DNA of 64,000 bases, from assembly GCA_963580285.1 (NCBI GenBank), contig OY757024.1, positions 119,412,045 through 119,476,044 of the forward strand. Direction: 5' to 3'. The translations under genes and the position numbers were made by a program. Under the pieces are notes generated by a model. The model saw only the letters and a list, made by a program, of their open reading frames with translations, was not told the origin of the DNA and made no database searches. Shown here piece by piece: positions 54,188-64,000 of this stretch. The stretch is from Lucinisca nassula. Taxonomy: Eukaryota > Mollusca > Bivalvia > Lucinida > Lucinidae. Numbering within the stretch: position 1 is the first letter of the stretch; each line of letters opens with the position of its first letter.

Positions 54188-56404
54188 ATGCTTTCATTTT
54201 TAAGTTCATTACCCGTTTCTGTTTTACGTCTTCTGGACGCCGAGGCGAATAAATTCTACGATAGTTCTCATCAGTTATATGATGCGGCTCTCTTAACTAG
54301 AGGCTATACTCAGCATACTCTCCGTCCTTACATTGATTCTGAAATTAATCATAAACGCCATTTCTTCAAAATATCCTTCATTAATAAGGGTATGGATTTT
54401 ATAGATTTGCCCAGTATCTTCCGTGAGAGATCGGTGCTTTCTTCCATTCCTGCTTATTTTCAAAATACTGAAACACCTATAATTTGCTATAAATATAACA
54501 AACCTGTTAGATCTATCATTTTGAATTTCAATAAACTTGTTTCAGATCTTGATATTGATACTAATACTCCTGATTCATGTGATTGTAAAAACTCAAAGTA
54601 TTGCTATCCTGCTGCTGGTCATGTAATTACTGGCAATTTGAAAATTATTCCTGATTCTAGGATAAGGAATATAATTTCTAAAGGACCGAAATATCGGTTT
54701 CCTTCTAAAATTGATTTCAGTAAATGTAAAGATAAAATCGCTGCTTCCTTGAATGAATTCGGTAATCGATGGTGTAAGCGAGAGTATGTTGAGCATAAAG
54801 CCCTTAAGGACTGGAAACTTAGCATTTTAAAACTAGTAAATAAACGCATTTCTTTCTATTCTCAAAATGCTGGCTTGTTGCCTCCTGGGCCCAGGGCATC
54901 TTTGCGTCGTCTTGGGCTGGGTGTTCAAGAATTTCATAAGAAGTTTGTTTTGGCCCCCGCAGACAAGGCCGCTAACAACGTCGTCGTTGTGTGACGGCTC
55001 CACTGTGCTAGCGCGCTTGGGAGGGAGCTTGGTGGTGCCATGGCCTATGAACTTCAGCCTTTATCTGAAGAGAGAGCTATAGTAGATGAACATGTTTGTC
55101 TTTCAGCCACCAAGTTTGCTGTGTGTGTTAACGAAGGCCAAGACAAGCTTCCTACGCTATACTGGTTACCAAAACTTCATAAAAAATCTTACAAAGCACG
55201 GTTTATTGCAAATTCTAGCTCTTGCACTACCACTGAACTTTCTAAATTCTTAACTTCCTGTCTTACTGCTATTAAAACGCATGTAATTAAATATTGTGAT
55301 AGGGTCTTTGAGGGATCGGGAGGAGGTCTGTTTTGGTCTGTGGAGGGTTCGAATGAGGTTTTAAATAAATTGAAATCTAGACATTTTCGTGCTTCTAGTC
55401 TGTCTACCTACGATTTTTCCACTCTTTACACTACACTTCCTCATAATCTTATAAAAGAAAAGCTTAATGATTTAATTGAATGGACTTTTCACAGAGAAGA
55501 TTCTCTCTATCTTGCATGTAATGTCAGAAATGCATTTTTCACTTCTAAAGAGCATAAGAATTATACACTTTGGTCATGTCAGAAAGTGTGTGATGCCCTC
55601 ACCTTTCTACTTGACAATATTTATATTAGATTCGGTACTAAGTTATTTAGACAAATTGTGGGTATTCCGATGGGTACTAATTGCGCACCTCTTGTGGCTG
55701 ATCTGTTCTTGTATTGTTATGAAAGAGACTTCATTTTGTCGCTTTCCATTGATAACCAATCTGAAATTATTGAAGCTTTTAGCTCTACTTCTAGATATTT
55801 AGATGATTTATTAAATATTGATAATACCTATTTTGATGGTTTGATCAGTCAGATTTACCCCCTAGAACTTCAGTTAAATAAAGCAAATTCTTCTGATACC
55901 GAGGCCCCGTTTTTGGATTTACATCTGTCTATTGTAGATGGATTTGTTTCGTGCAAAATTTATGATAAACGCGATGACTTTGATTTTGAGATTGTAAATT
56001 TTCCTTTTTTGGATGGTGATGTTCCTCGTGCGCCATCCTATGGCGTTTATATTTCGCAATTAATTCGATTTGCTAGAGTGTGTAGTCATGTAACTGACTT
56101 CAACACTCGTAATAAATTATTAACGGCTAAACTCCTTAATCAGGGTTATCGGTACCATAAACTACGCAAAGCCTTTTCAAAATTTTATAGACGCCATTCT
56201 GATTTAATTTCAAAATTCAATATTGGACTTAAATCTCTTCTGCAACAAGGTCTATCGGAACCCGAATTTTATGGTGACTTAGCATATAAATTCAGAAAAA
56301 TATATAACCGCAATGACTTCAGCACCCAACTTCGAAAATCATTCTTCGATATAAAAAGATTGGGTAAAACATGGATATTATACGACAGACTGCATGCATG
56401 GTAG
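54188..56404 (+). CDS. Naiad linker and reverse transcriptase with an internal UGA codon
   Basis: Two open frames in the same phase, 54188-54994 and 55040-56404, separated only by UGA (54992-54994) and 15 sense codons. Linker: SCDCKNSKYCYPAAGH (CxC motif), then VLAPADKAANNVVVV before the UGA. RT: fingers LYWLPKLHKKSYKARFIAN, motif A YDFSTLYTTLPH, motif B GIPMGTNCAPLVADLFLY, motif C RYLDDLLNIDN, motif D-like LDLHLSIVDG, thumb to DFSTQLRK. A one-base loss near 56333 changes the last 23 codons. The RT catalytic residues are intact. In related PLEs the UGA position is, as I recall, commonly cysteine. Confidence 0.85.
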
Positions 56405-56464
56405 TTAACCCAATCACGGTTGGCAACTTTGCTTCCCTCTATGGTTGCGCGCCGGTGGGCCAGG

Positions 56465-56555
56465 CCTCAGATTCTATGACGGCTCCAACGTAAAGGCTTA
56501 TTGAAAATTAGAGAGATAATGTCGGTTGGTGCCTGGTGCTCTGTCTCTGGTCGGG
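56465..56555 (+). promoter_or_regulatory. SECIS-like stem-loop with mutated 3' quartet
   Basis: AUGA at 56476-56479 and the apical AAA are kept, but UGAU is UGGU at 56534-56537, an A-to-G change like others in this copy. Predicted non-functional. Confidence 0.5.
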
Positions 56556-57060
56556 CTCATCGGAGTCTAACTGTTGGTTTTCTTTTGCTCCAGCATTTCG
56601 GTGGTTTCTTGCTGTCGGGTCCTCACCGTTGTCTCTACTCTGTGGTTCTTTGATTTTTGTGTTCACGGAGATGTTGCGCTGATGAGTTAGGAGGCCTTCA
56701 TGCGGACTGAACAAATTATTTGTCTAAATCGCGACGGAAGTAAGGGCGAGGATTGTGGCCGCGTAAAATCGATTTAGGCCCCCCCGGTGGAAGTCTTCCG
56801 CTGACCGTTCCAAGGCGGCTCTTCTGTGGCGGTTTGTTTATGTTGTTGTTTGTTACTTACTGTGTGTATCACTTGTGTCTTTTGGTTTTGGATGGCCATA
56901 TGGCCATTTTGTGGGAAAGTAACTGTCCTTATGGCCTTCCTTTGTTTAGGTTTCCATTATGGTCTGGTCGCTTAATGTTTGTTTTTCTTTCCCTTTGGTG
57001 TCTTTTATGGGTGGAGTAAGTTAATTGTATCAATTCCTGATCTTTGTTTTACTTCTACTA

Positions 57061-58088
57061 TACATGTTTCGCTACTTTTCTGGATCAACATCAGAACTTT
57101 TTTTTTAGTTTTTTTTTGTGTGTGTTTGTCTGTATTATTGTTGTTTAATTTTGGCTTTCTTTCTTTTCTTCTTTGCGAAACAAAACCATTCCTTTGCGAC
57201 TTTGTGCGTTTGCTGAAAAACAATTGATTGGCTGAGAATATTAAGAGGTCAAATAGATGATCTGAAACTGTATGGTATATTATCAGTTACCCCCTATATA
57301 TAGTGCATTGTAATAGTTTGACCTGATAAAAATATGCTATCCCAGGACAAGTGAGCTTTATCACATCAACGCAACATTGCAACTTTTGAATGAACGGGAT
57401 AACCGGAAAAATGGCCAAAATGTTATAATTACTAGAAGAAGAAAAATGCCTAATGGCATTGTGGTCGTTGTTTTTTTTTTTTTTTTTTTAGTACAGTTTT
57501 TGCGAAAAAAGAAAGAAAAAAAAAAGAACAAAAAAAAAAAAATGTCTCCATCGGGGTTTGAACTCACGCCCCTCAGATTCATAGTCAACAATAGGATTCG
57601 TAGTCCAGCACTCTATCCACTACACTGGCATTTGAAAAAAGGTTAACCAAAAGGTAAACCTGAAAAACATAAGTTTGAAAAATGACAATTTCCGCCAAAA
57701 TTTTAGTCTTTTGCGCCATTTATGGATAATACATGACAGCGGTACCTCCACTTATGCATCAGTCCTGATATTAAAACAATCTGCTACAGAATAGATGAAA
57801 AATATCACTTTGAAAAAAAAAGGTTAACCAGAAGGTAAACCTGGGACGACGCCCGCCCGCCCAACCGTAGGACGCCCGCCCGCCCGGACATCGCTATTTT
57901 AAAGGACGGATTTTTTTTAAAAACCCGTCCAAAAATCGAAATAATTACATTGAAATTATCAAAAGAAAAATAACGGTCAGATGACGGTAAATATACTGAT
58001 CGATTATATTCCGCACTGGAATGTTGAAAGCACTGAGTGCAATCGGTAAGTGGTCGAAAATTGCCAACTATGGCATAAATTAAAAAAT
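57061..58088. other. No gene; SINE head and low-complexity tracts
   Basis: T- and A-runs at 57470-57542. A GC-rich GACGCCCGCCCGCCC pair lies at about 57847-57892. Otherwise nothing coding. Confidence 0.5.
57540..57640 (-). repeat. tRNA-like SINE head (minus)
   Basis: On the minus strand, GTGTAGTGGATAGAGTGCTGG looks like an A box region (shortened here) and GAGTTCAAACCCC a B box. The A-run at 57530 would be its tail or a neighbour. Confidence 0.6.
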
Positions 58089-58242
58089 AGAATACCAGAT
58101 TCGTGTGTCATTTGATATCAAGTTTATCAGGCTCGGCTTCGAGAACGCATGTAAAATCACTCGGCAAGCCTCGCGATTCTACAAGCGTTCCCGAAGCCTT
58201 GCCTGATAAACTTGATATCAAAAGACACGAACCTGGCATTCT
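58089..58242. repeat. Foldback MITE, TTGATATCAAGTTTATCAGG arms
   Basis: Arms of about 50 bp at 58089-58140 and 58190-58242 are inverted copies with few mismatches. Second copy at 60260-60377. Confidence 0.88.
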
Positions 58243-58837
58243 CTATATACTGATTGAACTATATTTCGGCTGCTTCGGGCCATAGGAAAATATTTCACAA
58301 ATGTTCTAAGAGCAAGCTATAAAGGGCATTCACCCTTATCCGCTGAAGTAGATCAAGATCAGACGACTTCTGAAGAAGCCTCATCTGATCAGGATCTACA
58401 CTGTTTGTCAATTAGTTTGTGAATTTGGATGAACTATTATATCAAAAATTTTGATTAGTTGATAGTCAGAAATGGGTAAGGGACATTCAATTGCCATTCC
58501 TCACTTTCTAAGACCGCTAGGAAGTATAGAGGACCCTCGTTATAACGACAGTTTTTGTTCCCTATTATTGTGCCGTTATAAAGAATGTTCCATTGTAAAG
58601 GATCCCAGTCAGGAGTATGATATGGAATAAAAGGCACTTTCCCCAATATTACTTAAAGAAACAAATGTTATAGATATTTGTTAGATTCTAACAAATACAT
58701 GTATCTATAATATTTGCTTCTTGGAGTATTGGTTTGTAAGACCCTTTCATGACTATTGACTCGATTTGTGCATTTCCAGCCCGAGGGAAGCCAATGCCGC
58801 TCGGAACCAAGGCTAAGCCTTTAGCTAAATGGAAATG
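58243..58837. other. No gene recognised
   Basis: Includes a short inverted structure at about 58340-58405 (GATCAAGATCAGACGACTTC region). No coding signal. Confidence 0.4.
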
Positions 58838-59000
58838 GGGCAATGATCAGGAATCGATACAATAAAACCATTGCTCCCATCAGAGACACAAAAGGGAAAG
58901 AAACAAAAACAAGAAACAACATACCCTAATGGAAATGTCAATAGCGGAAAGCCAAAAGGACATTTACTTTCCCACAAAATGGCTAAGCAGTCAGTCAAAT
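58838..59000 (-). mobile_element. Old Naiad-type 3' fragment
   Basis: ATGATCAGGAATCGATACAA, AAAGGGAAAGAAAC and TTTCCCACAAAATGGC match the family 3' end on the minus strand. Confidence 0.6.
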
Positions 59001-59436
59001 TGCCGTTATGATGAGTTTTGCCGTTATAGCGAATGCCGGTATAAAAGGGGTTGACTGTAATGTGCAAGGACCGCGAGGATCGTAGGCTCATCGGTATCCG
59101 GTGGACGGAAGTATGTATGAATTTTCAGCGTAGATGATTGGGCTATCAAGATTTATTGGAAAGTGATTAATGGCACTATTATTCAATGATATGGGATTGA
59201 AGGTCTTCTTGTTTAGTAATTGACACTGACCTTTAAAGTAGGAAAACAAGCCTATTCAAATACAAAACTTTGGGATTTTTTCCTATGCCTGCACAAAATA
59301 TAGCTTAAGTGTACACGTTGGAATCACCTTATCGATGCGGTTATAACGAGTAACCACAATCTATATTATTTAGAGCAGAAATTAGAAAAATAAGGTTTAC
59401 CCCTGTAATTCCTAAGATTTACTATATAAAAGTATG

Positions 59437-59745
59437 ACCGCCCCCACCCATTGGGGCTTGAAGAAATAGATAGGCTGCATGATTCTTCCACGCAGAGCTG
59501 AAACCAACCGCACATGGGTACTGCTAAACTGCTTAGAGGTTCTAAGCATATCCAGGAAAAATGATGCGAGTTGGACCGTCTATGCATATAAACCCTATTT
59601 ATTTAAATGAGCGGCAGGGCTTGAGATGTCATTCCATCTCGATGTCGGGTAAGAGCCCCACAAAATTGGAAGTTACGTCTCCAAAATGACCTATACAGTG
59701 TTGACGGGGGCGTTAAACCTCAAAACAAACAAACAAAATATAAAA
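59437..59745 (+). mobile_element. SINE-like repeat, best copy, with CAAA tail
   Basis: Starts CCGCCCCCACCCATTGGGG and ends GGGGGCGTTAAACCTC followed by AAACAAACAAACAAA. The 3' end resembles that of the SINE at 63087-63520 (GTTGACTGGGCCG...ACAAACAAACAAA), so the two families share a tail. Full copies of this family elsewhere in the window are on the minus strand. Confidence 0.75.
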
Positions 59746-60112
59746 GTATGAATGCACGTAATAAAAGGTTATTGTCTTAATGGTTTTTCGTTATCGTAGC
59801 CAACGTTTTGCCTCGGCTTAGCCTCAGAAAAAATGTAATGTTTGGCACGCCCATACATTATGATAACATGTCCGTGAAATGAGCACCCCTCTAAGCCCCA
59901 GTTTATAAAGAGAAAAATGGGATGTAGAGGGGTATTCATTATTTTGCTCATTTCTGCTCCTAGACATATGTTGTGGGTACTCGTTAGAATCGTCTCAATG
60001 AGGCGGTTCTGTCAAGCACTCACAACCTATGTTTGGAGTATAAATAAAGAAAATATCACAAATTTTCATCGGAAGAGTATCCATTTGAAGCTGTGAAACA
60101 AGAGAATATCAC
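59746..60112. other. No gene recognised
   Basis: Nothing coding; one minus frame of 60 codons without motifs. Confidence 0.4.
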
Positions 60113-60260
60113 CCAGCAGGCACTTGACGTAATTGTGACGTCGCATAAACGTCGGTGCAACGTCATGACGTTTATGCAACGTCACATCAACGTCGGTGCA
60201 ACGTCATGACGTTGCACCGACGTTGATTTGACGTTGTCCAAGCGACGTGTGCTTGCCGGG
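60113..60260. repeat. Foldback MITE made of ACGTCA/CAACGT palindromes
   Basis: Ends CCAGCAGGCACTTGACG and GTGTGCTTGCCGGG are imperfect inverted copies. The inside is a string of AACGTCGGTGCAACGTCATG words that can pair in several registers. Directly abuts the next foldback. Confidence 0.75.
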
Positions 60261-60377
60261 CAGGTTCGTGTCTTTTGCTATCAAGTTTATCAGGCAAGGC
60301 TTTGAGAATGCTTGTAGAATAGCGCGGCTTGCCAAGCCTGATAAACTTGATATCAAATGACACGAATCTGGTATTCT
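60260..60377. repeat. Foldback MITE, second copy of 58089-58242
   Basis: CAGGTTCGTGTCTTTTGCTA and its inverted partner ending ACACGAATCTGGTATTC. About 118 bp. Confidence 0.85.
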
Positions 60378-60434
60378 ATTTATCATTTTATCCCATTATT
60401 CACTCTTTATATATGCAATTTAAGTTCAGTTATC

Positions 60435-60661
60435 AACGGGCCTCCGTGGCCTAGTGGTTTAGAGCGCTGACTCTTGATCATTAGGTCTCTCACCGCTGTG
60501 GTTCGAGCCTCGGTCGGATAATATGTGAGACGCCAAGTTCTGCAACGGAAGGTCAGGTGGATTTTCTCCGGGTACTCCGGTTTTCGCCCACCTCTGATTA
60601 ACGATCGGCTCGATATGAGAGAAATAATCTTGAAAGGGCCGTAAAACCGAAACAAAAAAAA
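60435..60661 (+). mobile_element. tRNA-derived SINE with 13-bp target duplication
   Basis: AAGTTCAGTTATC is duplicated at 60422-60434 and 60662-60674. The tRNA-like head has an A box in CCGTGGCCTAGTGGTTTAGA and a B box GGTTCGAGCC. The body (GTGAGACGCCAAG to GATCGGCTCGATATGAGAG) is followed by CCGTAAAACCG and an A-rich tail. It needs LINE machinery in trans. Confidence 0.92.
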
Positions 60662-60674
60662 AAGTTCAGTTATC

Positions 60675-61089
60675 GATTATCCTCAGTGCGTCTCAACATT
60701 CCGGCATGCAATAATCGGTCCATTCATTTAGTATAATCTAACCGTATTTTTTCTTACGATACATTTTTCGAGTACGTTTTCCAATTTTTTTTCTAGTTAT
60801 TATAACATTTTTGCCATTTTTCCGGTAGTCCTGTTCATTCATAAAAGTGCAATATCGCGTTGACGTGATAAAGCTCGATTGTCCTGAGATAGCATATCTT
60901 TATCAGGTCAATGTGTTACCAAGCAACATATATTATAGGGGGTTACTGATAAGAATGCATTATGTCAAACGAGTGTGTTATCGTTATGTCTTCAATTCGT
61001 GAACGTTTCTTAGCCTCTGCAGCTGAGTATGCCGGTCTGTGTCTTACCTGGTCGCAAACTAGAAAGACACGGTCTCATGTGATTGTGTA
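60675..61089. other. No gene recognised
   Basis: AT-rich unique DNA. Confidence 0.4.
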
Positions 61090-61250
61090 GAAGCCTCCGT
61101 GGTGTAGTGCTTACGCTACTCGCCTTGTAAACCAGGGGTCGCTGGATCGATCCCGGGCTTCTCCAGACGTTCGGATGAGTCTTTAAACCGAGGTCCCGTT
61201 TCCGTATGACCTTAGTTGTTTGTGAGACGTAAAACTCAAAATCTCACTCT
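61090..61250 (+). mobile_element. tRNA-derived SINE, tRNA-Thr(TGT)-like head
   Basis: 61090-61161 folds as a tRNA: acceptor GAAGCCT with GGGCTTC, A box TGGTGTAGTGC, anticodon TGT in CTTGTAAAC, B box GGATCGATCCC. A non-tRNA body follows (GATGAGTCTTTAAACCGAGG), so it is read as a SINE rather than a tRNA gene. Confidence 0.75.
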
Positions 61251-61489
61251 CACGTAATATTGTGCACATATTTCATTACGTTAATTTATCATATGACGTC
61301 GCGTCTGAGAGTGTAATAACGCCATGTAATATTTTCGATAATCCACTAGTGGATGCTAAAATATGCAAATTAGCTAGATACCTTCCGTAACGTTACATGT
61401 ACGACGTCCTTAACGACGCCGCGTTTACTAATGGCGGAATATTTACATTTTTGTAAATAATCGTGAATAAAATGCGTTTTAAATGCCAT
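61251..61489. other. No gene recognised
   Basis: Contains several ACGTC/TAACGTTA words; no coding signal. Confidence 0.35.
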
Positions 61490-61755
61490 ATGATAAATAG
61501 AATCTTGCATTCGTGCACTTGTATTATTGCATTTATTAAACTCGTTGAAGAAAAGGGATAAAATGCTCGGCAAAGCCTCTTTCTTCAACTCGTTTAATAA
61601 GTTCGATAATACATGAGCACGCATGTTAAATCCTTTACTCGTTGCGTTTTAAATGCCATATGTAAATAGAATATTGCATTCATGCGCATGTATTATTGAA
61701 TTTATTAAACTCGTTTAATAAATTCGATAATACATGAGCACGCATGTTAAATCCT
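61490..61755. repeat. Foldback element with a partial tandem copy
   Basis: GTATTATTGCATTTATTAAA with CTCGTTGAAGAAA on one side and TTTCTTCAACTCGTTTAATA on the other form the hairpin (61520-61615). The GTTTTAAATGCCATATG word recurs at 61476 and 61645, and a shorter second copy follows. Confidence 0.7.
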
Positions 61756-63086
61756 CTATGAATACGTGTGATGTAGGCCCTAGTGCATTCTTTCATATCT
61801 TTAAAAAGTTTTTATGAATATTTATGATGTGTTTTATCTATATTCCAAACAAAGGTTGAGGGTGCTTGTTTGAAAAAAAAAAAAAAAAGTTTATCCCCGA
61901 AAACCCCATTTTACTTTTTACTTTTAGAGAGGCGTTTAACACACTCACACACATACACACACACACACTTACACACATGCACGCACGCGTGCGCGCCCGA
62001 TCAATGATAGGTAACAATTCAGAAAGGAATGCATTTGTAATGTTAATTGTTCATTGAAGAGTCACATGCAATGTTAACATCGGATCATGAGCAAAGTTTA
62101 AGTCACCCTTGCTCGTAGTTCAAAGAACGTTATCCATACTTCAATGAACGCTAAAGTGCAATCATTTCCCAACCATTATGTTACGTAATATTCTGGTTTA
62201 AGGGGAATGGGAAGACCTTCAGGGGAGGCAACTCCTGCAAAAGTATTTTTGTCTTCCATGTCAATAGTGGGCCTGAGCTCCTGAGAAGCAAATCATTTCC
62301 TTTAAGAGTAGACTCCTTTTTCCTCGGGACAGGGCTTATAGAAAGGCGAACAGGAAGTCCCAAAAGTTGTCTCCCTTTGAAAATTGGCGGGAAAATATGC
62401 CAGGTGTTACCATTTCCCTTAAGGGCTAAAATTTAAACAAGAAAACAATTACACGCTAGCTGAAGAACACCGTTGACGTCATAATGTCGCCGTTGTCCAG
62501 TCATAAGGGAGAGAACCATGGTTTATTTTTGACGTCAATGACTGGTCATGTGACGTCTGACTGATCATGTGACGTCGCGTTAATTGTGGTATGTTCAACA
62601 TTGCGCCCCTTCAGTTAACAGTAGGGGTTTTCTGTAAATGTTATGGATATGTTATAAAGTACATATGTCAGCGAGCCCTTGCGTGCTTTAGTGACAGTAT
62701 AATTCAGTTCTGTTGCACGTGGATAGTGTATGAAAATGCTCTAAAGATACACGAACGCGCATCGAGTTTACGATTTATATTGTCAATTAAATATGAATAC
62801 TCGAAGTGCTAAACACAACTGAAACAGATTACGTTGTTTTTGGCATTATCTATTGTACATGTGAGCAAATCCGATTCAGCCGTTCATGTGATTTGTTTGC
62901 CGGACAAATCAAAGAGACATCAAGATTGATTTTCATTAAAACCAATAAAACATAAGGTCGTTTGCTTAAGAGTTTTCTTTGTGTTTTAAGGCTATGAAAC
63001 AGCAGGAATAAGATGCTGTTTTGATCGGATTATATCAGTCTCTTTGTAATATTAAACCTAATATTTGAAAATTCAAGACGTTTCTG
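61756..63086. other. No gene; CA repeat and a cluster of TGACGT sites
   Basis: CA/CACG repeat at about 61938-61995. Four TGACGT sites lie at 62474, 62530, 62551 and 62570. The 73-codon frame 62591-62812 just after them has no known motif. Confidence 0.45.
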
Positions 63087-63520
63087 CTGGCCTCGGTAGC
63101 TCGGTCGGACACGCGTCTGACTAGTGATCAGTAGGACGCAGGTTCGATACCTGCCGACCCCTACCTGCCGGGGTCGGCAACATTCTTTCGTGGAGATTGA
63201 TTATGAAATCTTTTCTACGGTCATTTTCTCCCTTCCGCTGATGCAAGAAGGGCACTGTTTAGTTTCTGGCGGCAGAATGTGCACTGCACTGGTTCCCAGT
63301 AAGCATTCTACATAAATCTACAGCGGGCCGTTAGCGGCCCGTCAGGGTAGCTGACGGGCCGCTAACGGCCCGCTGTAGATTTATGTAGAATGCTAGCAGG
63401 GGTTAGACGCTAACGTATAAGCCCGCCCAGGAAAAGTGTGGATAGGTAAACTGACCGGCTCAAAAATGACCTAAAATAGTGTTGACTGGGCCGTTTTAAC
63501 TCAAATACAAACAAACAAAT
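63087..63520 (+). mobile_element. tRNA-derived SINE with a hairpin inserted
   Basis: The head has A box GGTAGCTCGGTCGG and B box GGTTCGATACC. The 3' end reads GTTGACTGGGCCGTTTTAAC with an ACAAACAAACAAA tail. The perfect hairpin at 63302-63394 interrupts the body. Confidence 0.8.
63302..63394. repeat. Perfect hairpin, 44-bp arms, 5-nt loop
   Basis: Arms 63302-63345 and 63351-63394 are exact inverted copies around GGTAG. The inner part GCGGGCCGTTAGCGGCCCG is itself partly self-complementary. A young foldback insertion inside a SINE. Confidence 0.97.
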
Positions 63521-64000
63521 CATATACAGTAAAATTTCTATATTAATACCACCTTTGGGACTGTTCAAAAGTGGTCTTAAACAGAACCAACGGTGGTCCA
63601 TGACCAGAGGACATTGTAGGCAGAAAACACAAAGAAAAATTAAGTGTACCCTTCAAAATAAGCTTTTTATAGCAGAATTAGTCCTAATTTAAGGTGGACT
63701 TAATAGCAGAATTCCACTGTTTTTGAAGTCCAATCATACATAACCTGTATTACATGCATAAACCATCACGAAAACACGCCCATACAAATGCATTGTAAAT
63801 TTTACCGCCGAAAAAAATGAAAATTTTCAGAAGAAAAATTGAGATATTTTTTCTTATTTCTGCTCAAAACATAGATTGTAGGTTACCTGTAGAAAATATA
63901 ACTCCAACTTATAGTTTATAGGGCCTGTCTAAAACGCTAAATAACCTGCTGAATTCAGCAGGTTGCTGATCAGCAGATAGTGACTAAAACGCTGATCTGC
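63521..64000. other. No gene; palindromes at the window end
   Basis: A 22-bp perfect palindrome centred on GAATTC lies at 63943-63964, followed by GCTGATCAGC. AAAACGCT is repeated at about 63931 and 63985, suggesting a repeat cut by the window end. Confidence 0.5.

Larger units (their letters stand above)
53805..57060 (+). mobile_element. Naiad-type PLE, longest open copy, A-to-G hypermutated
   Basis: 5'-truncated in the endonuclease (53832) and complete to the 3' terminus (57057). Coding blocks: endonuclease 53832-54146, linker 54188-54994, RT 55040-56404. UGA codons lie at 54149-54151 and 54992-54994. Dense A-to-G substitutions relative to all other copies lie at 54866-55040 and 55300-55352, with a thinner scatter at 56435-56890. 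Confidence 0.92.

Noticed and set aside
56753..57019. Conserved hydrophobic small ORF in the Naiad 3'UTR (also at 31839, 42687 and on the minus strand in several copies)
   Set aside because: It recurs only because the copies are similar. Its frame shifts or breaks in diverged copies, and it includes palindromic 3'UTR sequence such as ATGGCCATATGGCCAT.
61090..61161. Functional tRNA-Thr gene
   Set aside because: The cloverleaf is good, but a SINE body follows at once and there is no terminator-like T-run. Similar tRNA-like heads occur in several SINEs of the window.

Overview
The window looks like repeat-dense, non-coding DNA from an invertebrate animal, most likely a bivalve mollusc. I see no intact host gene, rRNA gene, CRISPR array or bacterial-style operon. 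The animal reading rests on tRNA-derived SINEs with target-site duplications, CA/GT microsatellites, tandem satellites, foldback MITEs, Penelope-like retroelements and a Crypton-like recombinase remnant. 'Bivalve' is an inference from the style of the SINEs and MITEs and from a selenocysteine-type Naiad retroelement, which I recall being reported from clams.

Layout. 1-684: tandem hammerhead-ribozyme retroelement (retrozyme) cut by the window start. 854-6052: decayed virus-like DNA transposon with a retroviral-type integrase (+), an SF1 helicase (-) and a B-family DNA polymerase (-), interrupted by a Penelope-like 3' fragment. 6053-10132: tandem repeats, simple sequence and SINEs. 10133-32819: a thicket of Naiad-type Penelope-like elements in both orientations, two duplicated segments, a second tandem retrozyme (15806-16561), a third retrozyme copy (25378-25806) and a Crypton-like remnant (17380-18229). 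33490-35868: a 153-bp satellite. 35905-43697: more Naiad copies, including the one with the most complete N-terminus (36515-40318). 43698-45989: a 2.3-kb element with 33-bp terminal inverted repeats and an 8-bp target duplication, carrying a 150-bp tandem array. 47430-48090: a 166-bp array. 48472-50180 and 53805-57060: further Naiad copies, the second with the longest open reverse transcriptase. The rest holds SINEs, foldbacks and microsatellites.

The most interesting system is the Naiad family. Its endonuclease (GIY-YIG) lies before the reverse transcriptase, joined by a linker with a CxC motif. Four in-frame UGA codons recur; the two in the endonuclease fall where related proteins have conserved cysteines. 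A stem-loop with SECIS core features (AUGA, apical AAA, UGAU) begins at the end of the coding region. Together these support a selenoprotein retroelement. One copy (53805-57060) carries dense patches of A-to-G changes on the sense strand, and the first retrozyme dimer shows the same kind of patch over its ribozyme. This suggests that element RNAs were edited by an ADAR-like enzyme before being copied back into DNA. A nested inverted Naiad pair (18508-23921) could supply the double-stranded RNA such editing needs.
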